Below, one piece after another: positions 43,314-52,357 of a stretch of DNA of 64,000 nt (position 1 is its first letter; the number at the start of each line of letters is the position of its first letter). The stretch lies in contig NZ_KB898711.1 of NCBI RefSeq assembly GCF_000377745.1, forward strand, positions 1 through 64,000, given 5' to 3'. Under the pieces are notes generated by a model. The model had not been told where the DNA came from. It did not search any database and saw nothing but the letters and a program-made list of their open reading frames with translations. Both the position numbers and the translations under genes were made by a program. Source of the stretch: Gilvimarinus chinensis DSM 19667 (GTDB lineage: Bacteria; Pseudomonadota; Gammaproteobacteria; Pseudomonadales; Cellvibrionaceae).

Positions 43314-45236
43314 CTAACCACCCATTTCCTCCAGCTCAGCCCAGCGCTCGTAACAGTTATCGAGCGCTTCCTGGGCAACGGCCATAGCCTGCATATGGGC
43401 TTCAACTTCCGCTGGATCGCCGCTGTAAAAATTATCGCTCGACGCTTTTGCTTGCAACGCTTCAAGCTCACTTTCCAAGCGCTCAATTTCTCCAGGCAAA
43501 GCATCAAACTCTCGCTGTAGCTTATACGAAAGTTTCTTTTTTTCCTGTGGTTTAGCACTCTGGGACACGGCGGCGCTGGCATCGTGGTTATTGGATGGTG
43601 AACGTATTTCTGGCTTAGCATGCGTTTGAGGTTCACGCCATTTACCGCCCTGACGAATCCAATCGTCGTAACCGCCAACGTATTCACGAACCTGCCCGCC
43701 GCCTTCAAACGCGATGGTGCTGCTGACCAGATTATTCAAAAACGCCCGGTCGTGGCTCACCAACAACACAGTACCGCCAAATTGACTGAGCACTTCCTCA
43801 AGCAGCTCTAAGGTTTCGACATCGAGGTCATTGGTGGGCTCATCGAGCACCAATATATTGGCCGATTTACTGAATAACTTAGCCAACAAGACCCTGTTTC
43901 GTTCACCGCCCGATAGCGCACGTACTGGCGTACGAGCTCTTTCACCGGAGAACAAAAAGTCACTTAAATACGAAATAATATGTTTAGACTTACCACCAAT
44001 TTCGATGGTATCGCGACCTTCGGACACATTATCGACGGCGCTTTTGTCCAAATCTAACTGATCACGCAACTGATCAAAGTAGGCCACAGTGAGGTTGGTA
44101 CCAAGCTTAATGCGGCCACTATCGGGCTCCAACTGCCCGAGTATCAACCTGAGCAACGTGCTCTTCCCCGCCCCGTTAGGGCCAATCAAACCTATGCGAT
44201 CGCCACGTAGGATTCGGCAGCTAAAATCGGACACTATTGGCTTGTCTTTATAAGAGAAGCCCACACTGTCCAGCTCGGCCACCAACTTGCCGGATAGCCC
44301 GGCCTCTGCCAGCTCAAAGCTGGCATTGCCCTGCTGCACACGGCGAGCTTTGTGCTCTTCACGCATGGCTTTCAGGGCACGCACCCGGCCCTCGTTACGG
44401 GTACGCCGGGCTTTGATTCCCTGGCGTATCCACACCTCTTCCTGAGCGAGCTTTTTATCAAACAGTTCGTTGTGGCGAGCCTCCTCGGCCAGGGCACGCT
44501 CACGATATTCCAGAAAACTCTGGTAGTTACCTTTCCAGGTACGCAAATGTCCCCGGTCCAGCTCGGCAATGTGAGTCGCCACTTTCTGCAGTAACGCTCG
44601 GTCGTGGGTAATAAATACAATGGCGCCGGCAAAGTTAATCAGCTCGGTTTCCAGCCATTCAATCGCGGCCACATCAAGGTGGTTGGTGGGCTCGTCTAGC
44701 ATTAAAACGTCGGGTTCAATCACCAGCGCGCGCGCCAAGGCCACGCGACGGCGCCAGCCGCCCGATAGAGCTGACATGGGCGTAGTGCCGTCGAGATCCA
44801 AGCGCGTAAGCACGGTTTCAACCCGGGTTTGCAAACTCCAGCCATCCACAGACTCAAGCTCACCCTGTACACGCGCCAGTTGATCCACCCAGGCGTCAGT
44901 GCGCTCGGCTTCGCTCACTTGGGTCAGATGATAGTAACGCGTGAGCAACGCACCAGCTTCGGGAAGCCCCGACGCGACCACATCAAACACACTCTGGCCG
45001 TTTGCATCGGGTAAATCCTGCGCCAGGCGAGCGATTCGCACACCACGATCCACCACCACTGCGCCACCATCTAAGGTGACCTCGCCATCCAGCACTTTTA
45101 GAAAACTCGATTTGCCTGCACCGTTACGGCCAATAAGGCACCATCGTTCGCCCCGCTCCAGAGAAAAATCCACTTTATCCAGAAGCACTTGCAAGCCGTA
45201 GTTCAACTCGGCTTTATCCACTGTCAGAAGGGCCAT
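43314..45236 (-). CDS. uup: ABC-F ATPase Uup
   Basis: A soluble tandem ABC ATPase of the ABC-F group, which acts on ribosomes or on DNA stability rather than transport. The 640-residue protein has Walker A motifs GRNGAGKS and GPNGAGKS, signatures LSGGWRRR and LSGGERNR, and Walker B MLDEPTNHLD and VLDEPTNDLD. An inter-domain arm (about 232-290) is rich in Arg and Glu. The C-terminal coiled coil (about 555-637), characteristic of Uup and able to bind DNA, is present. Confidence 0.93.
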   Translation of the reverse strand: MALLTVDKAELNYGLQVLLDKVDFSLERGERWCLIGRNGAGKSSFLKVLDGEVTLDGGAVVVDRGVRIARLAQDLPDANGQSVFDVVASGLPEAGALLTRYYHLTQVSEAERTDAWVDQLARVQGELESVDGWSLQTRVETVLTRLDLDGTTPMSALSGGWRRRVALARALVIEPDVLMLDEPTNHLDVAAIEWLETELINFAGAIVFITHDRALLQKVATHIAELDRGHLRTWKGNYQSFLEYRERALAEEARHNELFDKKLAQEEVWIRQGIKARRTRNEGRVRALKAMREEHKARRVQQGNASFELAEAGLSGKLVAELDSVGFSYKDKPIVSDFSCRILRGDRIGLIGPNGAGKSTLLRLILGQLEPDSGRIKLGTNLTVAYFDQLRDQLDLDKSAVDNVSEGRDTIEIGGKSKHIISYLSDFLFSGERARTPVRALSGGERNRVLLAKLFSKSANILVLDEPTNDLDVETLELLEEVLSQFGGTVLLVSHDRAFLNNLVSSTIAFEGGGQVREYVGGYDDWIRQGGKWREPQTHAKPEIRSPSNNHDASAAVSQSAKPQEKKKLSYKLQREFDALPGEIERLESELEALQAKASSDNFYSGDPAEVEAHMQAMAVAQEALDNCYERWAELEEMGG

Positions 45237-45382
45237 ATCACCTCTATATTTACGTTCAGATTACCCGGCGAGTTATAACAAAAAAACCATCGCTTAGAAG
45301 ATATCGCTGAAGTGAGCTATATCACTTAAAATATTTGCATTCAGCGCTAAAAAAGTGGCAGCATATTAACGTTAATTAGCGT

Positions 45383-45430
45383 TTACAGACAGTCTGTAAG
45401 CGGTATTAAAGTCAGTGCACCGCCTTTAAT
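45383..45430. repeat. operator-like inverted repeats upstream of slt
   Basis: TTACAGAC-A-GTCTGTAA (45383-45399) is a perfect 8-bp inverted repeat with a 1-nt centre. Just after it, ATTAAAG (45405-45411) and CTTTAAT (45424-45430) form a second, 7-bp pair. Both lie in the 280-bp gap between uup and slt. The first looks like a binding site for a dimeric regulator. Confidence 0.5.
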
Positions 45431-45516
45431 AACAATAAATGAAATTCACAGCACCTAAGGGCCACTGCCTGAAGCTGGCTCTCATCAGTCGTTGATGCAT
45501 CATGCACGAGGTAAAT

Positions 45517-47517
45517 ATGCGGCTACATTATCTAGGACGCCAAACCCAGCCAGGGAAGACTAGGCTATCCACCCAAGTCGGTAAATTCGTGCTTGGCTTG
45601 GCGTTTACTATGTTACTCCCCAATGGGACGCTGGCAGCCAATGCAGCCCCAAGCTCGATCAGCGATAAAACCGAGCAGCGCAAAACCTACGCCGAGGCTC
45701 AGCAAGCGCTGGGACAGAGCCGCTACAGCGATTACCAACAGCTGGTGCAACAACTTGAGCATTATTCACTTAAACCCTACCTGGAATACCGCTACATCAC
45801 TAGGCGGCTCTCCCGAGTTGACAACGCCGAAGTCGACCAGTTTCTAAGCGCCTATCCTGAGTCATATTTAGCCAATAAGCTTGAACGGCTCTGGGTAGAA
45901 AAACTCGCTGACACTCGCCGCTGGGAAGACGTTATCCGCTATTACCGTGCCGACAACAGCACCACCGAGTTGCACTGCCTTAGCTTGCGCGCACGACTCA
46001 ACACGGGTGATAAAACCGCATTGGACGAAGTCGCACCACTGTGGAATGTCAGCCAATCGCAACACAAAGCCTGCGATCCGGTTTTCGCCGCCTGGATGGA
46101 CGCGGGTTTACTCAACGACGATATTGCCTGGCAACGGTTTGAGAAAACCATGCATGCTCGGCAGCGCTCGCTGGCCCGCTACATCAGCAAGCAGATGACG
46201 CCAGAGGTGAAAAAGCTCGCGGACCTTTACTACGAAGTGGACAGCAACCCAAGGTTGCTCTCCAAGATGAAACGTTTCAGCCAGCAAAGCGAGCGCATGC
46301 AGAGCATTATTTTAAACGGCCTGCAGCGTTTATCCCTGCGCGATGCCAAGCAAGCGATTGATTTGTGGCATAAATACGATGCGCAGCAATTATTTGCCGA
46401 TCAGGCCCGCATAGACACTCAGCGTTACATCGCTGTGCGCTTGTTGCGCCAGGGCTACACCGATGATGCCGAGGCATTGCTCGCCTCCACCCCTGCGCTC
46501 AGCACCGAAACTGTCACCGAATGGCTCATTCGCGATGCCCTGCGCAAGCAGGATTGGCCTCGCGTGCAAAAGTGGATTTCGCAGTTGCCGGCAGAAGAGC
46601 AAGGCAGCGAGCGCTGGAGCTATTGGTTAGCTCGTGCCCTACTGCAAAGTGGCGAAAATGATGAGCAGGCACAGCAACTCTACAGCCAAGTAGCCCAAAC
46701 CCGATCGTTTTACGGTTTTCTCGCCGCCGACATCCTCCAGCAGGAATACGAACTGGTGGACAAACCCGTACAAATCGAAGCGCCAATAAGCGATCAAGTA
46801 GCCGAAAATCCAGGCATTATTCGCGCTAAAGAGCTGTTTATTATTGGCGAGAACCTCAATGCACGCCGCGAGTGGTATCACACTACCCGCTCAATGGATG
46901 AGCAAGAAGTCATTGCCGCCGGTAAGTTAGCTGAAAGCTGGGGCTGGCACCGCAACGGTATTCAAGCGATGATTCAAGCAAGCTACTGGGACGATCTGCA
47001 AACACGCTTCCCGATTGCTTATCGAGAGCATGTGGACGTAACCGCCAAAGAAACGGCCATCTCTCCGCACTTACTCTATGCCATTGCCAGACAAGAAAGC
47101 GCTTTCACACCAGATGCACGCTCATCGGCCGGGGCCCTGGGGCTGATGCAACTGCTGCCTTCAACCGCAAAACAAACAGCACATCGCTCGGGAATGAGCT
47201 TTTCAACCTACGATTTGCTAAAACCCGAAACCAATATTGCATTGGGCGGGCGCTATTTGGGTCAATTACTTAACGAATTTGACGGCAACCGTATTCTCGC
47301 CGCCGCCGCTTACAACGCCGGACCCAACAGAGTGAAAAAATGGCTAAATAAAGATCAGGCCACACAACTGCCTTTTGACATTTGGATTGAAACCATTCCT
47401 TATCGTGAAACCCGTGGCTATGTGCAAAACGTGCTGGCTTATTCTGTCATATACGGTTACCGGCTAGGGGAAAAGCTGCCTTTTATCACTCCTGGGGAAG
47501 CCGACAAGTCGCTATAA
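45517..47517 (+). CDS. slt: soluble lytic murein transglycosylase
   Basis: Slt cleaves peptidoglycan glycan strands with formation of 1,6-anhydro-muropeptides in the periplasm. The 666-residue protein has a signal peptide (about 1-40, GLAFTMLLPNGTLAA), a long superhelical U-domain of helical repeats, and the C-terminal lysozyme-like domain with the catalytic glutamate in ARQESAFTPDARSSAGA and then LGLMQLLPSTA, AAYNAGPNR and WIETIPYRETRGYVQNV. The ATG at 45517 is chosen because GAGG stands at the right distance; another ATG lies 15 bp upstream. Confidence 0.93.
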   Translation: MRLHYLGRQTQPGKTRLSTQVGKFVLGLAFTMLLPNGTLAANAAPSSISDKTEQRKTYAEAQQALGQSRYSDYQQLVQQLEHYSLKPYLEYRYITRRLSRVDNAEVDQFLSAYPESYLANKLERLWVEKLADTRRWEDVIRYYRADNSTTELHCLSLRARLNTGDKTALDEVAPLWNVSQSQHKACDPVFAAWMDAGLLNDDIAWQRFEKTMHARQRSLARYISKQMTPEVKKLADLYYEVDSNPRLLSKMKRFSQQSERMQSIILNGLQRLSLRDAKQAIDLWHKYDAQQLFADQARIDTQRYIAVRLLRQGYTDDAEALLASTPALSTETVTEWLIRDALRKQDWPRVQKWISQLPAEEQGSERWSYWLARALLQSGENDEQAQQLYSQVAQTRSFYGFLAADILQQEYELVDKPVQIEAPISDQVAENPGIIRAKELFIIGENLNARREWYHTTRSMDEQEVIAAGKLAESWGWHRNGIQAMIQASYWDDLQTRFPIAYREHVDVTAKETAISPHLLYAIARQESAFTPDARSSAGALGLMQLLPSTAKQTAHRSGMSFSTYDLLKPETNIALGGRYLGQLLNEFDGNRILAAAAYNAGPNRVKKWLNKDQATQLPFDIWIETIPYRETRGYVQNVLAYSVIYGYRLGEKLPFITPGEADKSL

Positions 47518-47571
47518 CCGGCTTGCTTGAGGACGATTTATCACAAAGGCTTACTTAACCTGCGTAGGTGG

Positions 47572-48510
47572 TTAAGGCTTTAAAAACTCTCGCAAACGCT
47601 TTAATACCAGCTGAGCCAGCTCATCGGGTGCGAACTTGGACAAAAACCCATCGCACCCTACTTTTTCAACCATGGCATGATTAAAACTACCGCTTAACGA
47701 GGTGTGCATAATCACATGCAGCGAGGCCAACTCGGGAGAGGCCCGAATTTCCGCGGTTAACCGATAGCCGTCCATCTCCGGCATTTCAGCGTCTGTAACT
47801 AACAACAAGTACTCATCAGACACTTTTTTACCGCTCGCACTCACCGCCTGCAAGCGCTGTAACGCTTGCAAACCGTCTTGCGCAGCCTCGATGCTAATGC
47901 CTAAATTTTTTAGCGTCTCCCGCACCTGCCCCAAAGCCGTAGGTGAATCTTCGGCTACCAGCGCTTTGAGCCCCAAAGCTTTTGCCTCGGCAATTAATTC
48001 TTCGTCTACAACCGCCTTAGACACGGTGGTATTCATTGGCGCAATATCGGCAAGCACACGCTCTACATCAAGTATTTCAACAATCTCATTATCTACCCGA
48101 GTAATTGCCGTCAAATAGTGTTGCCGACCAGCCCCTTTGGGCGGAGGTAATATGTCTTCCCAGTTCAGGTTTACGATCGTCTCTATCGCGCCAATCATAA
48201 ACGCCTGCACACTGCGGTTATATTCGGCCACAATCAAACTGGCATTTTCGACATCTCTTATTGGCCCCAGGCCGATCGCAAGCCCCAAATCAATCACAGG
48301 CACGGCTTTACCTCGCAACTGGGCCACACCGCGCACATGAGGGTGGCTGTGAGGTACCGGGCGAAGCTTAGGCAGTTTTACCACTTCCTGAACTTTAAAA
48401 ACATTGATCGCAAACCTTTGCCCTACTCCTAAACGAAAAATGAGCAGCTCCAATCGATTTTGCCCAACCAGATTAGTGCGTTGATCTACAGAGTTGAGAA
48501 TGCCTGTCAT
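47572..48510 (-). CDS. chemotaxis coupling protein CheV (CheW-REC)
   Basis: A 312-residue protein with an N-terminal CheW-like domain (about 15-160; FRLGVGQRFAINVFKVQEV, GVAQLRGKAVPVIDL) and a C-terminal receiver domain (about 178-305) with phosphoacceptor in LLLVTDAEMPEMDG and lysine in FLSKFAP. It couples chemoreceptors to CheA and probably modulates signalling by phosphorylation. No chemoreceptor or cheA gene is adjacent; the next gene (divergent) is an EAL-HDOD protein. Confidence 0.92.
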   Translation of the reverse strand: MTGILNSVDQRTNLVGQNRLELLIFRLGVGQRFAINVFKVQEVVKLPKLRPVPHSHPHVRGVAQLRGKAVPVIDLGLAIGLGPIRDVENASLIVAEYNRSVQAFMIGAIETIVNLNWEDILPPPKGAGRQHYLTAITRVDNEIVEILDVERVLADIAPMNTTVSKAVVDEELIAEAKALGLKALVAEDSPTALGQVRETLKNLGISIEAAQDGLQALQRLQAVSASGKKVSDEYLLLVTDAEMPEMDGYRLTAEIRASPELASLHVIMHTSLSGSFNHAMVEKVGCDGFLSKFAPDELAQLVLKRLREFLKP

Positions 48511-48655
48511 AAATACCCTTGCCGAGAAGCTTAACCGTCCATTCTGAACCTAGAATAAACTCCCACAAAGCAGAACAAAAGAAAATTTACCCGCCACAGC
48601 CAATTTATCCTACAATCGATATTGAGATAATCAAAACATTATATCCGAGTCGCGA

Positions 48656-49900
48656 ATGCCCCAAGAACACCCACTTCTGGCGCGCCAGCCCATCTTCAAC
48701 CGCAATATGGAGGTCGTTGCCTACGAGCTTCTATACCGCACAGACCAACAGAACCGGGCTAACATTTCCGATGGGAACATTGCCAGCACTCAAGTGCTTC
48801 TCAACACTTTCACTGAGCTATCCATTGAGAAGGTAGTAGGCAAGCATCGCGCCTACATCAATTTTACCGGCTCGCTGATGGATGCCAATTTTCCATTTGA
48901 TGTATCGCAGCTTGTCGTCGAGGTGTTAGAAACCGAACATATCGGTGCCAACTTACTGCACAGACTAAAAACACTGCGTGAAAAAGGATTCACCATTGCT
49001 CTGGACGATTTCGAGCTGAGCGAACAAAGTGAAGCTTTATTGCCCTATGCCGATATCGTCAAGCTGGATGTCCTGGCCCTGACCCCAAACCAATTGCTGC
49101 AACACACGCAAAAACTAAAACCGCTTGGCTTACAAGTACTGGCTGAAAAAATAGAAACTTTTGAGATGCTTGATTTTTGCAAAAGCATCGGCTGCGATAT
49201 GTTTCAAGGCTATTTTCTGGAACGACCGAAAGTCCTGAGCGGACAAAAGCTCAGCGAAAGCAAACAAGCTGTTTTGCAACTCCTCGCCAAACTCAATGAT
49301 AAAAATGCCTCTTTTGAAGACATTGAAATCATTATATCCCGCGACCCGGTACTGAGCTTTAAGCTTTTAAAACTGGTTAACTCTGCCGCTTTTGGCCTGC
49401 CCCGAACAATTGATTCATTGCGACAGGCGCTCACCCTTCTGGGACTAAAAATCATAAAAAACTGGATTGGGCTGCTGGCCATGGCAAAGCTGGGTAACAA
49501 ACCCGCTGAACTGTCAATCAAGGCGTTATCTCGAGCAAAAATGTGCGAGCTTGTGGCTGGAAGCCAAAAACCGATAAGCCAGTGCGACTCATACTTTACC
49601 GCGGGTTTACTGTCGATGCTTGATGCATTTATGGATGCACCGCTCGAAAAAGTACTGCAGGATATTCAGCTCAGCCCTTCTCTTCGCGATGCGTTACTTG
49701 ACCACAAAGGCGAAGAGGGAAAACTGCTACAAATTGTTATTGCTTACGAGCATGGGGAGTGGGAAAAAATTGATTGGGCCTACTTAGCAACCTACAACCT
49801 GGACCCTCACTCATTGTCATCACTTTATCTGCAAACCCTAAGCTGGGTGGACGAAACCCAACAAGCATTACACACAGAGACAACCTCTAACGACTTATAA
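48656..49900 (+). CDS. EAL-HDOD (YuxH-family) signalling protein
   Basis: A 414-residue cytoplasmic protein joining an EAL-like domain (about 1-205) and an HDOD domain (about 210-400). The EAL motif is degenerate (AYELLYRTD instead of EALxR), though DDFELSEQ, KLDVL and AEKIET remain recognisable, so phosphodiesterase activity is doubtful. YuxH-type proteins usually act as adaptors. The start MPQEHPLLARQPIFNRNMEV is typical. Relatives control motility, surface attachment or type IV pili. Confidence 0.88.
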   Translation: MPQEHPLLARQPIFNRNMEVVAYELLYRTDQQNRANISDGNIASTQVLLNTFTELSIEKVVGKHRAYINFTGSLMDANFPFDVSQLVVEVLETEHIGANLLHRLKTLREKGFTIALDDFELSEQSEALLPYADIVKLDVLALTPNQLLQHTQKLKPLGLQVLAEKIETFEMLDFCKSIGCDMFQGYFLERPKVLSGQKLSESKQAVLQLLAKLNDKNASFEDIEIIISRDPVLSFKLLKLVNSAAFGLPRTIDSLRQALTLLGLKIIKNWIGLLAMAKLGNKPAELSIKALSRAKMCELVAGSQKPISQCDSYFTAGLLSMLDAFMDAPLEKVLQDIQLSPSLRDALLDHKGEEGKLLQIVIAYEHGEWEKIDWAYLATYNLDPHSLSSLYLQTLSWVDETQQALHTETTSNDL

Positions 49901-49903
49901 ACA

Positions 49904-50149
49904 TTAACCGCCCTTAGGCCTCAAAACCAAGAGTTTACGAACCTCTTCTGCGGTAAATGGCCAATTTAATTCATTACCACATTCAGTTTTTAATACTGGG
50001 ATACGCTCCCCATACAGCTCGACCATTCTTTCATCACAGGCAATATCAAATTCTACAATTTGAATTTCCCTTGCAAAGTCTTGTAATTCAAGGCGAGCAT
50101 ACTGACACAAATGACAACCTGCCGTTGTCAACAAAAGCACTTTATCCAC
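49904..50149 (-). CDS. glutaredoxin-family protein
   Basis: An 81-residue thioredoxin-fold protein. The redox pair C12-H-L-C15 follows the first strand (KVLLLTTAGCHLC), and the cis-proline loop is RIPVLK. The domain is compact and lacks extra segments, like the DUF836/glutaredoxin-like group. The stop lies 3 bp from the end of the EAL-HDOD gene on the other strand. Substrate unknown. Confidence 0.85.
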   Translation of the reverse strand: MDKVLLLTTAGCHLCQYARLELQDFAREIQIVEFDIACDERMVELYGERIPVLKTECGNELNWPFTAEEVRKLLVLRPKGG

Positions 50150-50196
50150 GTTCTTCTCGAGTAGCGATTATATATTGGCCATTATAATTCAAAAGG

Positions 50197-51297
50197 TTAA
50201 TCTGTTTCAGTGATCTCGGAGCCACTTAGCACAACAGACTGAGCCAAAATTGTATGAACAAAGTCCGTGAAGCGGCTGCCTTGTGAGCCCGGCCGATCCG
50301 GGTGGTTGTGGTAAAGAGCGTCGATAATAGACTGCAGCAACTCAACCGGCTCTGCAAAAACGGATGCCTTGCTTAGAGCGCTTTGGGTTTCATTAATAAA
50401 ATGGCCCACAGGCTCTAACTTTTCAGCCAGCCCTTGTCCAGGCTCTTGCCCGTAACTTGCCCCTACCCGCTGGTATTCAACTCGAGTGAGTTTTAAAGCG
50501 AAACCACTTATTTGATTGTCGTCGTACCCCAACTCTTGTGCGTAGGCAAACGCCTCATCCAAATCACCGGTAAAGAACGTCTTTGACAAGTGATCAACTT
50601 GATCCAATAAATCCGCTAAGGCTTTTTGCTCCTGCTCGTTGAGATCGCCAGAAACCAACAAGTTAAAGCGGCTGCTGGAAACTTGGGCAAACTCATAAGC
50701 AGCACCGTTTTCAGTCTCTTTAAAGCTAGCACTTGCCCCCATGCTTGAACGTGCCGCTACCGTTATCGTGTCGCCCTCTTTGGTGCGCACCATAAATTCA
50801 AAGCTTTGTGCCCCGGCATAGTCATACAAAGCAGAGGTAGGTGCGGACATCTGTTGTGCGGCTTGGCTTAGCGACACGCTGTCGCTCAACTGTGGCGCGT
50901 AAGTATCAGCCAGTCGGCTCACCCCTGCAGTGACTAAGTCATAGGTTTTATCTATATCCGTGCGTACCGAGTCGTTTAGCATATTTAATGCTGAAAGTTT
51001 CTCTTCTGCCTCAGAAAAGCCTTTTTTAAACCCTTCAAGCCCGGCCTGCAGCCTGCTTTGTAATTCGCTCTCGCTGGCCCCAGCAGCCGCATCTCTTTGC
51101 AGTTGCCGCTCGATAAAACCTAGAATATTACCCGCCGCCTGCTCAGCTGTGAGGGGGTTAACCCCTAAGCTGCGACCCTCTGCAGTGTCCATATTCGACT
51201 GTACACGCTCGCTCAACAAAGAAAGGTGACGCGAAACATTAACTTGCGTTGTTTTTTGAGCAATCAAAGGGGTGTCGGACGTCTGCTTCGTCAACAT
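50197..51297 (-). CDS. DUF5610 domain protein
   Basis: A 366-residue protein without signal peptide or membrane helix. The stretch SLGVNPLTAEQAAGNILGFI and the following helical region SRLQAGLEGFKKGFSEAEEK (about 43-110) are the DUF5610 signature. The rest is mixed alpha/beta (FEFMVRTKEGDTITVAARSS). The function of the family is unknown; members occur in marine gammaproteobacteria, often near FHA or flagellar/regulatory genes. It stands 57 bp from the FHA gene in the same orientation. Confidence 0.82.
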   Translation of the reverse strand: MLTKQTSDTPLIAQKTTQVNVSRHLSLLSERVQSNMDTAEGRSLGVNPLTAEQAAGNILGFIERQLQRDAAAGASESELQSRLQAGLEGFKKGFSEAEEKLSALNMLNDSVRTDIDKTYDLVTAGVSRLADTYAPQLSDSVSLSQAAQQMSAPTSALYDYAGAQSFEFMVRTKEGDTITVAARSSMGASASFKETENGAAYEFAQVSSSRFNLLVSGDLNEQEQKALADLLDQVDHLSKTFFTGDLDEAFAYAQELGYDDNQISGFALKLTRVEYQRVGASYGQEPGQGLAEKLEPVGHFINETQSALSKASVFAEPVELLQSIIDALYHNHPDRPGSQGSRFTDFVHTILAQSVVLSGSEITETD

Positions 51298-51354
51298 AGG
51301 GGGCCTCCGGGGTTGGGCAGTCTCCGAAGGTTAACGGCAAGAAGGTTAAATGCT

Positions 51355-52221
51355 TTAGCTTCTGGTCAGAAAAAGAGCCACAACAACAATAGCCGTTAAG
51401 GCAATTAACACAGCCAAGCCTGCGGTACCATAGCGTGGCTTGTGTGCAGAAGGAGCAGGAGACGCCGTAACCGTTTCGGAGCGCAACGGAGGTGCAGGTT
51501 TGGCGGTGCGCCCCACAGACGGACGAGACGGTTGCAAGCCCTGTGATTTCCCCACAGCCCTGACGGTTGTTTTGGCCATGTCGTCAGCCGGTCCAATCAC
51601 ACCAAAGCTTAGGGTGTCGAAGCGCAACTCATCCCCACGCTTGACTCTCGCTTCGGTCACAGGCTTACCATTCAAGTAAGTACCATTCGCCGAGCCCAGA
51701 TCACGCACGTAAAGAACACCGTCAATAACGCTAAGCTCAGCGTGTCGGCGGGACAAATGAGCTGCCGCGAGAGAAATATCGCATTCGCTTGAACGCCCCA
51801 CCAGGTTACTGGGCTTAAGCGGGTAAACACGATTACCCAGCGCTGTGTGATTCGCCTTGAGCGCCCAGCCGGTTGCCTTGGGGGTGCGAGGGTTGGTGAG
51901 GGTAGATTCGACTGGCTCAGCGGTGGATTCATCCTTGGGATCGATAATTTCCAACTCGACACCCGCAAGGGAAATCGTATCCCGGGGAGACAGCGGCTGA
52001 CCCTCCTCAACCACCCGGCCATTAACTTTAACTTCCGAGCCTGGAACCAGATTGATTAAGCGAAGCGCTTCGTGCTCGGCTTCGATAACCAGGTGTTTAT
52101 CCGCCACATTGGGAGCGCTAACCACCAGTGGGTTACTACGATCGCGACCAATACTGATGCTCGGCTCTACCAGCCAAACCGCACTGTATTTTTTATTTTT
52201 AAAGCGGATTTTTAACATCAA
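51355..52221 (-). CDS. tail-anchored protein with two FHA domains
   Basis: A 288-residue protein with two forkhead-associated domains, which bind phosphothreonine peptides. The first (about 22-94) is diverged: SIGRDRSNPLVV keeps the conserved Gly-Arg, but ADKHLVI replaces SRxH. The second (about 138-210) has the full set GRSSECDISL, LSRRHAEL and GSANGTYLNG. A Pro/Ser/Thr-rich linker (about 225-262) leads to a C-terminal membrane helix (AGLAVLIALTAIVVVALFL) with only a few residues after it, so the FHA domains should face the cytoplasm as a tail-anchored protein. No Ser/Thr kinase is in the window. Confidence 0.9.
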   Translation of the reverse strand: MMLKIRFKNKKYSAVWLVEPSISIGRDRSNPLVVSAPNVADKHLVIEAEHEALRLINLVPGSEVKVNGRVVEEGQPLSPRDTISLAGVELEIIDPKDESTAEPVESTLTNPRTPKATGWALKANHTALGNRVYPLKPSNLVGRSSECDISLAAAHLSRRHAELSVIDGVLYVRDLGSANGTYLNGKPVTEARVKRGDELRFDTLSFGVIGPADDMAKTTVRAVGKSQGLQPSRPSVGRTAKPAPPLRSETVTASPAPSAHKPRYGTAGLAVLIALTAIVVVALFLTRS

Positions 52222-52357
52222 AGTTCCTTTCCGGGGCAGCGTTTGGGTTGTCGATAATGCAACACTGGTGTTGAGTTTTCAAGGTAACAACCGGCTCTGA
52301 GACACCTCTAAAACCATAACTTGCAGCGCAACACAAATTAACCGTCTATTTTACCGG

